From Macrotis lagotis (Eukaryota > Chordata > Mammalia > Peramelemorphia > Peramelidae), in the NCBI RefSeq assembly GCF_037893015.1, contig NC_133663.1:138080507-138144506 (forward strand): a stretch of DNA of 64,000 bases, given 5' to 3'. Under the pieces are notes generated by a model. The model did not search any database, had not been told where the DNA came from, and saw only the letters and a list, made by a program, of their open reading frames with translations. A program made the position numbers and the translations under genes. Positions 1 through 11,674 of the stretch are shown here, in pieces. Positions within the stretch are counted from its first letter, which is position 1; each line of letters starts with the position of its first letter.

Positions 1-1560
1 CTGAATTCTTTACATTTTGACATGAAATTTTGGAAGTCCTCTAATTTGTGGAACATTCATCTCTTGCCCTGACAATGTTTGCTGAATTTTACAGGGTAGC
101 AAATTCTTGGTGTAACTTCAGGTCCTTTGTCCTCCAATACATGATATTCCAAGTTCTCCAGTGCTTTATTGGTGGGTCAGATAGGTCTTATATGAGTCTG
201 ATTGTGTTTCCTTTGTATTTAATTTTTTTTTCCCTTTTGCTGCTTACAGCATTTTGTCCTTTTTTGAGAGTTCTGTATTTTAACTATAACAGCCCTTGGA
301 GTTTTTCCTACTGGGATCTCTTTCTAGAGTGGTTCTGGGTATTCTTTCAATGGATATATTGTCTTCTTGTTCAAGCAGATTTAGACAGTTTTCCTTGATA
401 ATTTCCTGAATGATGTTTCCAGGTTCTTTTTTTGTCTAGGTTTTCCTAGTAGTCTAATGATTTGTAATTTATCTCTCTTGGATCTATTTTCCAGGTTGTT
501 TGTTTTTCCTTAAGGTACTTTACACTTTCTTCCATTTTTTCAGACTTTTTATTTGTTTGATGGAATCTTTATGTCTCATAGATTTATTGGTTTCTATTTG
601 TTCAATTTTAATTTTTAGGGCTTTTTCTCCAATTAGCTTTTGTATTTCCTTTTCCAGTTGGTCATTTATACTTTTAATTTTAAATATTTTATTTTTTAAA
701 CTGCTACAGATGTTTTATACAATATTTCAACATAAAGTCCCCATAACAGAAATGTAACAAAATGGGAAGGATAGTGAAAGAGTTAAAGTGGCACAAATTC
801 ACCAAACAAGTGGTCATTTATACTTTTAACAGAGTTGAATTCTTTGGTCAAGTTTTCTTAATTTTCCTGCATGACCCTCATTTCTTTGTCCATTTTTCTT
901 CTTCCTGTCTTTTTCTTTTAATTCTGTTTTAAAACTTTTCTAAGAGCCTTTGGATTTAAATCCAATTTATATATGTTGAGACTGCTCCTGTGAGTAATTT
1001 TTCACTGACTTCTTCTTCCAACATGGCATTGTTATCATCTTTAAATGCAAAGCAGTTTTCTAGAATAAGCACTCTTTTAGTTTTAATTTTTTTTTTTTGC
1101 TAAATATTTGTTGTTTTTAGCTCTGCTTCTGGGGTATGGGGAATATGGATTTAAGCTTTTTATTCTGGGGCTGGGGTCTGATCTGTGGTTTATCTTTAGT
1201 CCAGATGTTGCCTATGCAGGTTTTACCTTGCCTTTGCAGAGGTTTATTCCCTCCTTTATGTCCAGGTTCTGAATATGCAGTGGTATGTTCCCAACCTATC
1301 CCTGTCTTTTCTTCCAGTATTCTCAGGTTTCAGCTTTGTTTGACATTGGGACCCTCCCTGCTACCTTATCACCTACCTGCTGGGACCTATGCTGTTGTCA
1401 AGCTGTCAGAACCTGGAGTACACAGTCTCCTGCTGGCTTTTCCTCTCTTTAGTATCACTTGGCTTTACTTCCACTTTTCCCCCAAAGAGACAGACCTTCA
1501 CTAAAGATCCTCCTCAATGACTACTCTTGAAACTTATTTGGAACTTCCCTTATTCAATAC
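1..1560 (-). mobile_element. L1 LINE remnant: ORF1 and 5'UTR, antisense
   Basis: Read on the minus strand, about 1-660 and 830-1000 match the ORF1 RNA-binding and coiled-coil region of marsupial-type L1. The same phrases recur in the other antisense ORF1 copies at about 19.85-20.6 kb and 45.36-45.86 kb, for example the segment around 380-500. About 1130-1500 has the higher GC of an L1 5'UTR. No intact ORF remains. The element probably continues beyond base 1. The 5' boundary near 1560 is approximate. Confidence 0.7.
678..810 (-). mobile_element. Short poly(A)-type insertion inside L1 ORF1, with 19-bp target duplication
   Basis: The 19-mer tggtcatttatacttttaa occurs at 659-677 and again, perfectly, at 811-829, so the 133 bp between them are an insertion. 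The T-rich left edge (678-700) reads as an A-rich tail on the minus strand, the hallmark of L1-driven retroposition. The body does not look like L1 or any SINE I know. It resembles the last ~100 bp of an mRNA 3'UTR, but I do not recognise the source gene. Confidence 0.7.
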
Positions 1561-2649
1561 TTTGGCTATATCTTCCATTCTTCACTCCATGTTCTGGTGC
1601 AAAATTTCTCTTAAGATTTCTATTCTACAGTGACTCAAATTAGAGCACTGTAACTTTCAATAACTTACTTTTCACTTAAAAGTCACAAATATTTGAATTC
1701 CCCTATTAAATTGTAAATTATTTAAGAAATTGTAACTAAATCTCCAAATTTTTATAGGATTCCTAGTTCTTTTTTGGTTTTCCTTTCTCTAATTATGAAA
1801 CATGTAAATGAAATAAAAAAGCTAAGGTACTGATGAAGTTGTCAGCTCTGAGAATTTCAATGCCACTGTTCATCTTTTTGAAGTTCTTGAAACTACATGT
1901 CTTTAAAATGGAGCATTATGCTCCAAATTATTTTTTCTCTTCCTGTTTGGAGCATTAAACTATTCCCATAAAACCAAATCATTCTTTTTATATTATTTGT
2001 AGAGTTTTGATTCTTTTACTGCCACACATTATCTTAATCACAATCTCCACATAGATATATTAGCAGCAAATTTTTCTACTACTTTCCTTTCTAAAATTCG
2101 CTATAAAAATATTCATCTTTAACAGAGGCAAAATATTATGTCCATTGATAAGTAATTTGATTTTTCATCTAATAATTTCCCTAATAATTTCCTAATTAAA
2201 CTGTTCTATTATAAAAAATCTTAAATGTAATACTGCAGTTTAAATCTGTCACAATCTTTATTTTCTTTTATCCTCTTTCTCCTACTCTAACACTTTCATG
2301 CTTGTCTTACTCTGTCTCTATATCTCTTTTGTCTTTTATTTTTCCCATTCTTCAATTCATATCATTCCTTCTATATTCTGCCCCAGTCTTGCAAATGTTC
2401 TATACCCTTCCTATTTGTTCTTCATTATTTGATTTTAATAATTTTCCAATAATTTGATACTCTTTGTGGTTTCTATGTATGTTTGTTTTTTTCTATTCTC
2501 ATTTCAATTCTCCCCATCAGTTAAAAGCAGTAACAAAGTATAATATACTTGGTGAAAAGATAGAAAGTCAATATGGTATTTTATATATAAAAGATTAGAG
2601 GGAATTTATATTTTTGATATTTAATATTATTCAGAAATAAAGCAATTTT
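1561..2649. other. Unassigned AT-rich DNA
   Basis: About 1.1 kb without an ORF or a repeat family I can name. It is T-rich on the plus strand, so part may be eroded L1 UTR. Confidence 0.4.
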
Positions 2650-2666
2650 AAAGATTGTTCCTTTTA

Positions 2667-2816
2667 GGGGTGGCTAGGTGGTGTAGTGGGTAAAGCACCA
2701 GACTTGGAGTGAGGAGTACCTGGGTTCAAATCCAGTCTCAGACACTTAATAATTACCTAGCTGTGTGGCCTTGGGCAAGCCACTTAACCCCATTTGCCTT
2801 TCAAAAACCTAAAAAA
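2667..2816 (+). mobile_element. WSINE1-like tRNA-derived SINE
   Basis: It starts with ggggtggctaggtggtg and carries a B-box-like gggttcaaatcc, then the family body (acttaataattacctagctgtg, gccttgggcaagccactt) and an A-rich tail. Perfect 17-bp target duplications (aaagattgttcctttta) lie at 2650-2666 and 2817-2833, which fixes both ends. Confidence 0.92.
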
Positions 2817-3384
2817 AAAGATTGTTCCTTTTAAAAATGCTTTCCTACAAATTTCAAAGATAGATATCAATGAACCAACATATCAATATATTTGCTTTGA
2901 TGAAATAATATTTTTGTAGGCATCCTAATAAAAAAATTTAACAATGAACTTTTCTTAAAATGGTATGGATGGTGACTGTTAAGGGAAACAGAGAAGGCAG
3001 AGACTACATTTGTCGCAAAGAAGAAAGTTAGCAAGTTTATGGTTTCTTTTGATTTGGTTTTTGAAGAACAAAATAGGGTACAGTAATTAGTACAGATGGA
3101 AAAATGTCAAAGTACATAATCTATAATGATGTCAATAAAAATTACATAAATTTTACTTGGTATTTAATGAAGTTAAATCATACCATATCAGATAGCAGGA
3201 ACAGTTTATCCTAACTCCAAATTGTGTTGTATTCACTGTGTCATGCTACTTCTCAAACAACTGATATACAATTCATCATTGGACATGAGTAGGAAGACTT
3301 CTTTAGCAGATAGGACCTGGCAACTCTTGCATATACTTAAATACTTGCCAAAATACAAATAATAAATTACAATCATATAGTTAA

Positions 3385-3560
3385 TGAAATTGTATACAGT
3401 ATTTTATATTCACTATCACATTTGTTTCTCATAATAACCCTGGGGCGTAAGTGCTGTTAACATTCCCAAATTACAAATGAGGAAACTAGAGTCTAGAGAA
3501 GCTGTTTCTTGATTCACTCAGTAACTGAAATTAGTTAGATCTTTTTGATCAAGTCTAAAA
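3385..3560 (-). mobile_element. MIR-type SINE, old
   Basis: Contains the MIR signature in reverse: caaatgaggaaactagag, preceded by a cataataaccctg-type segment and followed by a degenerate tRNA-related part. Diverged and without visible target duplications, so boundaries are approximate. Confidence 0.55.
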
Positions 3561-3564
3561 TTTT

Positions 3565-3925
3565 ATTCATTAAATACCAGACCACTACTATGATGGAACA
3601 ATAAAATAATCATAGAAAAATATGAATAGATTTGTATGAAATAATGAAAAAACAAAATAAAAGAATCAGGAGAATGTTGTATAGAGTAACAATATTGTTT
3701 TAAGCAAAACTGTGATTATCATTCTTACTACAAATTAACTGGAAGGAAGACACTATCAACATCCAGTGAAAGAACTGATAAAAAAAAGAAATATGGAGGG
3801 AAAAATTTTACATACATGTTCATATTTGTATAATGATAGCCTTCTCTAGGGTGGGGAGGGGGTGAAAAAAGGAAAAAAAGGAAGTTACATGATAATTTTA
3901 TCATATATTAAAAAGAAATAGCAAG
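3565..3925 (+). mobile_element. L1 3'-end fragment
   Basis: Diverged sense-strand L1 3'UTR. It has the order seen in better copies at 56.2-56.6 kb and 59.1-59.5 kb: a segment ending in aacattgt-like sequence, then the 'ccagtgaaagaactga' stretch, a G-rich GGGTGGGGAGGGGG block, and an A-rich end near 3925. Strongly 5'-truncated. Confidence 0.5.
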
Positions 3926-4673
3926 TTTTTTGTAAAATATTTGCAGTTTCATCTACAATATCTTTTCCCCCTTATATTATGATGTGGAAATTCTTATTTT
4001 ATTTAAGTTCAGAATAAAATGAATAAAATGAAAAGAGACAAATGAAGAATTTCATCAGTATGGGAAGAAAAATAGTTATTCTTTTTTGAAGTATCCATGC
4101 TATTTTACAAAGAATGATGAACTTGTATTTAGAGTTCAAATTAGATGTTCTCTCTTTTTTTAATTATTTGCAGGGGGGATTGTGTCTCAGTGCATGCTCA
4201 GATATATTTAACAAATAGCTCTCAAAAAATTATTTGTGAGAAGGTTTAAATTTACACTTCATTACTAATATTTTCTCTATTATTTTCTTGAATCCAGATT
4301 ATCAATAACACACTAAATATTAATACTAATGTGTAGTTTATAGTCTCTGAGATGTAACATTTCTCACTGCAAATTTAAAGATTGGATCTACAAAGTCAAT
4401 TCAAGCAGACCTCTGTGAGACCTGGACAGGTAATGCATTGGTATAGGGAATTCCATGTAAGGATATCTGTTTTACCAAGGAAGTCCTTCAGCTCCTTTTC
4501 AATTTATAGTGTCAAACATTTTTATGTCATAATAATAGATTAATTTCTTATTTGAGCATAATTCTTCCTAATTACTAGGCCAACTCTCAACTCCACCATG
4601 CTGTATCAAACCTTAAACCTTATCAAAGCCCAGTTATTGAAACAATATTTATTGGGTCCCTTTTACTTGTCTG

Positions 4674-4715
4674 ATGTATAAATACATACATATATACAAA
4701 TGCACACACACACAA

Positions 4716-4751
<36 letters not shown>

Positions 4752-4880
4752 TCATTTTTGGCAATTTATAGAAAGGGAATGTTTCAGATGGTATGTTGCA
4801 TAACCAAATTTTGTCACACATATATTTATATCTGTCATATATGTGAGCATACATACACACACATACACATATATATGGTT
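4674..4880. repeat. Compound TA/CA microsatellite
   Basis: Two blocks of alternating TA, CATA and CACA units, at about 4674-4757 and 4815-4876, separated by about 60 bp of non-repetitive sequence. The small ORFs on both strands here are repeat artefacts. Confidence 0.85.
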
Positions 4881-5536
4881 AAAATGGAGTAATCAATGGA
4901 ATCATCCAAATATCCATACCTTTCAAAATATTGTTAATTGTAAGATTGTAAAGACATAATGAACTTTAAAATATAACTTATAAAGTCCTTCCTATTCTTC
5001 TGAATTGATGAAGAACATCTATTAGATTTTTATATTTTAATCATATTTTATACAGATGGCAAAGTAAGGTTATAGATTATTAGATACTTATACTTCAGAA
5101 AATAATTACTCTGTTTTTTTTTCCTGGAAGCTCCAATTTAGGTAACTATTTTTCAATATAACTTAAAACAATCACCTGAATTCTTAACAAGGTAATTTGC
5201 TAGAATACCAAAATATTTCTAGCTTGTAGCCCAAATGCACAAGAAATTACCTATTAGATAGTGAGGAACTCAAAGATGGCCTCCATTTAAGAATGACTAT
5301 TTGTTGATTCCAGTAAACCCTGAAACAATGTAGGGGTTTCATATGACATCTTATATCACTAAAAATAGAGTTTGGTCTAACTATCCATACAGAAACACCA
5401 AGTGAATTACGAATACCTCTTTTCCAGATCATGAACAAGAGTTGCATAGAAAACAACTGCTCTGTTGCTGATTGCAACTTTACTAAACTTTACCTTGTTA
5501 AAGTAGTATGCATATTAATGCATTTATTTATTTTAC

Positions 5537-5640
5537 AGACAAATAATTTAGGACTGACTTCAAGTAGATTTGACATACTATACTGTCTACTTATTATTTT
5601 CCCCCAAATAACCTAGTTTGTGACTCACAAACTAAAAATA
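5537..5640 (+). repeat. Diverged dispersed repeat, copy 1
   Basis: Shares the ordered blocks acaaataat, gactgacttcaa / gctgacttcaa, atttgacata and agtttgtgactca with 6553-6652, in the same orientation. Family unknown. Confidence 0.5.
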
Positions 5641-6552
5641 ATTATCAGATCCTTTGAAATTGTTTACTATTTGTAAAATTCCTATGAAATCCATGCTCCA
5701 AATCTGGAAATTTCCTCATTGTCCCACATTCCCACCATGATACAATGATTTATTACTCACTGAAAAACACAAGGCTATAGAAAGTGATGAAAAGACAATT
5801 AAGATAGGGCAGGGAAAAAATCATTCATTGGAATTATACTATCCTTTTCCTTGTTTAAGAGGGCATAAAGTTGAATGGTTAATTGTGGCCATAAATTTGT
5901 TGTATCATGGGTGGGAGCATTATCTCATTAAATTGCTTCAAAAGGTCTGAGTCTGATGGGAATTTAGAAATGATTGCAAAACTTCAGTAATAGTTCAGTC
6001 TCTGATACTGTTCTTAGTTCAACCCAAGCTTGTCACTTTTTTAAAGGTTAGATTACCAAAATAACTAGAGAAAGAATAATCTAGAGACAAAAATCCTCTG
6101 CTTTTACATTGGAAAAGAATAGTCATTATTTTTTAAGTCTAGAAACTGTGACTCCATGATAAGAGAGGTAAAGTAGGAAAACAAATAGCAGGGAAGAAAG
6201 AGCAGAGAAAACCCCATAATAAAAAGAAGAGAGTCATTCAGAATTTCTATGATTTGAAAATAAATGATTAAATATTTAAGAATTAGGGTAAAGACAATTT
6301 TTTTTCCTCTTTCTAGTCCCAGTGTCTAGCAAAGGTGTTTAATCTCATTCTGTTGGATTCAGGAGATAAAATAATCAGCACCCAAATGAAGAGGAAACAG
6401 TTAAGGAGAAAACTTGGTGATTAACTCCTGTTATGGCTAAGAGTTGTGAGATACATACATTATATTGGGGGAAGCATAGTACACCTCATCTGCCCTTCAA
6501 ACAGCAGATTATCAGTGTTTTATGCAGAGAAGGAGGAAGAACATATTTTATG

Positions 6553-6652
6553 GACAAATAATATAAGGCTGACTTCAAATAATTTGACATATCCACTATT
6601 TTCTCAAAAACAATGAGTTTGTGACTCAACAACCCAAAATAATGTAGTTAAT
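6553..6652 (+). repeat. Diverged dispersed repeat, copy 2
   Basis: Partner of 5537-5640, in the same order and orientation about 1 kb away. Similarity fades on both sides. It could be an old local duplication or two copies of an unnamed interspersed repeat. Confidence 0.5.
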
Positions 6653-8684
6653 TAAATTATAGTTCATATACTGTATATATTCAACATAATGTAGAATGGA
6701 GGAGAAACAATCTATTTCAAAATATATTATTTTTATTTAAAAACTACTACAAGTCATATTAACTGTGCTCAAATCTTTTATCTTTTTCACAAAAAAATAT
6801 AAATTCTAAATTGATTTTTACCTTAAACATATTTAACCTTCTCTTTAATTTCACTCAGTTGTGTTATATATGGCATGTCTTCTTTGTTTTCTTTTAGTTA
6901 ACAAAAAAGATAATTCCTTAAGGAACCTGATATGAATATATAATCAAAAGGTATGAGCAGAGGAAATGAGAATAGAATTATTCTATTAAGGAATAAGTGA
7001 TTTTCTTTTTGTAACTTCAAGTTTCCTGCCTAATTTTCAAATAAATTGATCATGAAAGTCTACTCAGATTGATTATGCTAAAACAAAGGAATTCTTGTTT
7101 GAACTTTGATTATAAGTACAGGATGAAGACTGACAGTCTCCCATTCCCTTTGAATGGTTGAGTTAAAGAGCTGGGATCACATTTCTTTATGAAAGGTATG
7201 CCTACTGACATCTCGTGTAAATGAATAAAGACTTAATACAATTCAACCTTTCATTAAGAATAAGTAATTAAATTTCAGAATTGGGCATAGATACCTCTAA
7301 ATACTAAAGAATTGAGCCTCAACTGATATTATAAAACAGTATTAACTAGTGTTATCTATTAGATTAACAGATATATTGAAGACAGTAAGGAGATAAGACA
7401 CATTCTAGGATAAAGCCAATCCATCAAGAAAACCCTTCCTTATCCCTAGAAAATCCTTCCTTATCTCTAGAGATGGCAGTCAAGAAGAGACAATGGCACA
7501 TCAGTGTTAAAGTTGCAAGCATTTTCAATCATTTTGCCCAGGAATTGGAAAAAGAAAAAAAATGGTGCTCAGAAAGAGAGCTTGGATTTAGCCTTCACTA
7601 ATGTCAAGTAGTGTCAATTAATGTCAACAATTTTAGAGACCCAGCCTTCTAGAGAGAAGGCTTCCTATTTGACCCAAACCTTTGAGGGGAAATAGGGAAA
7701 AATCATGCCAAAATATTTCAAAAATAATTTCAAATATATGTTTCAGAGAGAATTTAGGTCCAACAAACACCTTACAACTAGGTGTGTGGAAGAGGAGAAA
7801 GGAACTAAAGCACAAAAGAAAGGAGCAAAGTTAGATTTTTTTCTGGCATTGTTAATATTATTTATTCAGATATTTCTGACCAAAGATGCAAGAGAGGGAT
7901 GCCTCACAAGAATTTTGAATGCTGTTTTCCTTCCTAAGAAATACTAAACCTTTATGATAGCACTATAAGCTTCGAACCTTTATAGGTTTCTTTCAGGGAT
8001 AGAAAATAGGACCCAACAGAATTTAAGATATTGACTCAGGAAAAGCATCTCTGTTTCCCTTCTAGAAGACTCAAAACTTTTAGGATATTACATAAATCTA
8101 ATGCTAATATAAGTTCGCAGAGCTAACAATGGAACATGTGAAAAGAAAAGCCAGTGCTATGATTATTATGTTCTCCTGTGTGTACTTTGTGTTCCCTATT
8201 ATTTAGAGACACTGATTCCTTCATGTCTTGTATATTCTTTGATGAATGAAAAAGTGGTAAAATAAAAACTAGCCTAAAATTGATAATGTTGTGAACTTGA
8301 ATATTGGAAATAGAATTGGAATTCCTTTAACCACATCTTTCATTAAGACATAGACACAAGTTATGTTACAAGATTCCCATGGAAAACTTGGTTAAAATCA
8401 TTCTTCTTAGCTCCGATAAGCTAAAGAAAAATAACTACGGAAAGGCAATTACCCAAGATTGAATACTGAGTTTGTAAACAAATAGTTTGCTGTACAAGGG
8501 CATAGGTTACAAAACATGCAAAATATTTCTTTGTTCCTTTAAAATAGGGTTAAAGGTTATTAATTACAAAAAAAAATGGATTCATTAAATCATTCTTCAT
8601 CATGATACAATATTTTGTGAGAGGAAAAAATGGGGGAAAACAAAATCTGGAGTATTTTATCATATATTAGAATTATCCTCTCAT

Positions 8685-8835
8685 GGGGCTGCTCAGTTGT
8701 GCAGTGGATAGAGCACCAGCCCTGGAGTCAGGAGTATCTGAGTTCAAATCCGACCTCAGACACTCAATAATTACCTAGCTGAGTGGCCTTGGGCAAGCCA
8801 CTTAACTGCATTGTCTTGCACAAACTAAAAAAAAA
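8685..8835 (+). mobile_element. WSINE1-like SINE
   Basis: Head ggggctgctcagttgtgcag, B box gagttcaaatcc, body aataattacctagctgagtg and gccttgggcaagcc, then A(n). Moderately diverged. No clear target duplication seen. Confidence 0.88.
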
Positions 8836-9535
8836 TTTTCTTAGTTAAAAGAAAAAAAAATCTAATCTCACAGTCAACTTGTTCAAACCATATCAAAATT
8901 ATTGAGTTTCAGGATGTCCAAGCACTTAACAGACTTAACAGACACATAAGGACTATCTAGGCTTCCTAAATCTTTGTTGTTTGAAAGTGTTCAGTAAAAT
9001 ACATTAATTTATCTAGTAGAGGATTTACTTTTGAGTTTTAGTTTGCAATGCTATTAATGCATTCTATGTTTCAATGCACTTAATTTTATAAATGAATTTC
9101 ATTTGATATAGAAAAGAGATGCAGGTGAATGAAGCAGCTAAAATAAACTTTTGTAATGAAAAGAAATACTTTATCACTGAGAATAAATTTGAACATTTAA
9201 TATTTTGACACCCCAATAAAGAATATGTCATGTTTTCCACAGTATAAATAATATTTGTATTTTATTACATTATAATGCCCCTGGTTTATTATTATATTAC
9301 ACCAGATTTTCTGAAAGCAAAAACAAATTAATGAAACTAAATGAATCAGAACTAGAAGAGCAATTTTGAAATATTTTTAATACAATTCTGCTAAAAGTCA
9401 AATGGGACATTTGAAATCTCTTTGTTGTCTGACTCTCTGTAATGCCTAAAAACAATTCTCTTCATGATTCTGTTGTTCATTTTTATATTAATGAAAAATA
9501 AAAAGAACTATTTTTTTAAAAAATGAAAATCTTTT

Positions 9536-9684
9536 GGAGAGGCTAGGTGGTGCTGTGTATAGAGCATCAGCCTTGGAGTCAGGAGTACCTGAGCTCATAT
9601 CAGGCTTCAGACACTTAATAATTACCTAGCTGTTTGACCTTGGGCAAGCCACTTAACCCCATTTGCCTTGCAAAAAAAAAAAAA
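9536..9684 (+). mobile_element. WSINE1-like SINE
   Basis: Full-length family body with an A13 tail. Imperfect target duplications flank it: gaaaatctttt at 9525-9535 and gaaatgctttt at 9685-9695. Confidence 0.88.
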
Positions 9685-9767
9685 GAAATGCTTTTATTTA
9701 CTTTTTAATTTCCAGGGTTCAGAAGCATTAGTTTCATTTTTCTCTAATTAGTATTCATTTGAAACAT

Positions 9768-9797
9768 ATACACATATATGTATAAATACATATATAA

Positions 9798-9847
<50 letters not shown>
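9768..9847. repeat. TA dinucleotide repeat
   Basis: About 80 bp of ATATGTATA-type sequence passing into a pure TA run. Confidence 0.9.
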
Positions 9848-9851
<4 letters not shown>

Positions 9852-10429
9852 GTATTACAACTAGGCATGTAAAAAAGCCTAGTGCCACTAGAGAGAAACA
9901 ATGGTCACTCACGCTTATTTCTATTTTGCATGAGATTAATCCCTAACCTAACATTAAAAAAATAATAAAAAAACAAAATTTTTATAAATCCTTGATGTTC
10001 ATGGAATATGGAAAATATAGATTGGTGCAGTAGCACTATATGCATGAAAAGAATCATAATTCATTTCCCAATGCAATTTTTCTCTCATTATTTTCCTGTT
10101 CCCATAGACTGGGGTAGGGGGCACTGGAGAGGTAAAAATGATATCATCAGCCCAATTGGAGTAGTACCGGCACTAAAATATTCTACATTTAATGGTGGGA
10201 AAATGTTTTCAATCAATATTTTTCTAAGGCAAAACACTTGTCAAAAATAATACCTAAAAGTCTTCAGTTTTTAGAAATATTTATGAGTTGAAATAAAAAG
10301 TGATTTCAGATTATCTCTGAGAATTTAACTGTTGTTTCATACCCAGCAAAGTTTAAGAAAGGAAGAAGTCTAGTTTATCACAATCATTTCATCTTTCAGT
10401 GATTCCAGAATGTAAATTTAAATTCATTA

Positions 10430-10489
10430 GTCAGGTATGAAGGTACACATCTGTAATCCTATACTATTACAGGGGAGGTTAGATTGGTA
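10430..10489 (+). ncRNA. Possible 7SL RNA-derived fragment (weak)
   Basis: The stretch gtcaggtatgaaggtacac, tgtaatcct and ggggaggtt resembles the 7SL RNA 5' domain (ggtggcgcgtgcctgtagtcc ... gggaggctga), in the right order and spacing but with many mismatches. If real it is a dead fragment, not an RNA gene. Confidence 0.3.
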
Positions 10490-11154
10490 AATGTCTTGGG
10501 CTTGATTGGAATATTATCTCTTAAGAGTTAATATTCCTAGTGAAGCCCTCTAGGGGTTAAAAATCATTAAAACAAAGACAATTACTCTTAGACTATTCTT
10601 AGAAGAAAGAGGGAGAGACCTTGCATTCTCAGTCAGACACCCTCCTGATTCTGTTAGGGATGGAAATAGTGGAATACTTCCAGAGAAGAGACCTTGCATT
10701 CTTAGTTAGCCACCTATTTGATGATAGACTGGGAGAACAGTAGACTGCCTCCTCCTGTTTGATGATAAGTATTAAGAAGGTCTTGCATATTCAGATATTA
10801 ATTCATTTAGAAAGACAACAAAAGGTCACTAGAAATCTTCTGAAATGCTCACCATCTGGGTGATGAGGTAATAGTCTGAAAACATTTTATTCTTCTGTTT
10901 GTTACTGGGTAGATTTTTCATGTAAAGTTTGGAACTCTGAAAACCTTTAACCAATCAGGTTGGAAGAGAGGGGGTGGGGGGGATCACACTAGGCCATGTA
11001 ATCTTGCCTGAATGTCACCTCAGGGCAGCTCCTTGATCTTCACTACCTTTGTGAAACTTGGAGTGTGCCCTTTTCTTGATAAAAGTCAAAATAAACTTTC
11101 TTTTTTTTGCTCAGAGGAGTCTATATTTTTTGAAATAGATTTTTATCCCACGCA
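10490..11154 (+). mobile_element. Probable solo LTR of an endogenous retrovirus (fossil)
   Basis: The last ~250 bp have LTR-like order: ccaatcagg CCAAT-type box, a cttgataaaa TATA-like site, an aataaa polyadenylation signal at about 11090 and a T-rich R/U5-like end closing in CA. A TG lies near the proposed start. No internal viral sequence adjoins it, so it would be a recombined single LTR. Family not assigned and boundaries inferred. No target duplication was found, which keeps confidence low. Confidence 0.4.
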
Positions 11155-11458
11155 GGCTCAAGACTTCAGAACTTCAATGGGCTAAGCTGATATTTTGTCT
11201 GATACCAATATAGTGAAAATATGGGTTATCAAAATCAATAATGAAAACATTCAGAAAAAGGGGTCCATCAGGTTGTATAAAGGGGAGTAAATCAACCTAA
11301 GTTAAAAATGAAAGGGAGTCAAAGGAAGGAAAATAAAAGAAAAAAAAGGAACTGAATGAGAAAAGAAAAATAGTCATAGTTCTCAGTATTCCACTAGAGA
11401 TAAAGTAGAGGTTGGGGAGAAGGGCTAAGTGTTTTTAGAATATGGTATCTGTTCTTTT

Positions 11459-11670
11459 TTTGACACTTATTACCTTGCACCCAGGACCAACTCCAGTCAT
11501 CCTGATCCATACTTGCCACTGGACCTACATGACTCAGAAGAGAAAGTGAGGCTGGTAACTTAACAAAGCACTCCCTCACTCAAATCCAGTTCACTAGCTT
11601 GTCATGCCATCACCTCCCTGATGTCATAACTTTCTTCAAGAACAAAGAACAAACATCATCATCATATTTT
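11459..11670 (+). mobile_element. Marsupial CORE-type SINE with RTE-like tail
   Basis: Closely parallels 55622-55897: shared blocks include ctccagtcat, agaaagtgaggct, ccctgatgtcat and cttcttcaa, ending in a short catcatcat tail. I recall this body from abundant marsupial SINEs (MAR1-like). The 3' end matches the end of the RTE-clade LINE at 60.0 kb. Confidence 0.7.
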
Positions 11671-11674
11671 TAAC

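Larger units (their letters stand above)
4881..8684. other. Unassigned AT-rich DNA, 3.8 kb
   Basis: No coding region, SINE or LINE I can name. The only structure noticed is a diverged pair of related ~105-bp segments at about 5537 and 6553, listed separately. ORFs of 60-80 codons here have no recognisable domain and are likely chance. Confidence 0.45.

Noticed and set aside
2667-2816. tRNA gene, suggested by the A/B-box-like sequence of this and the other SINEs
   Set aside because: The body, A-rich tail and target duplications show retroposed SINEs; no tRNA cloverleaf with anticodon arm is evident.
4663-4892. Tyr/Ile-rich small ORFs on both strands
   Set aside because: Translation of TA/CA microsatellite sequence.
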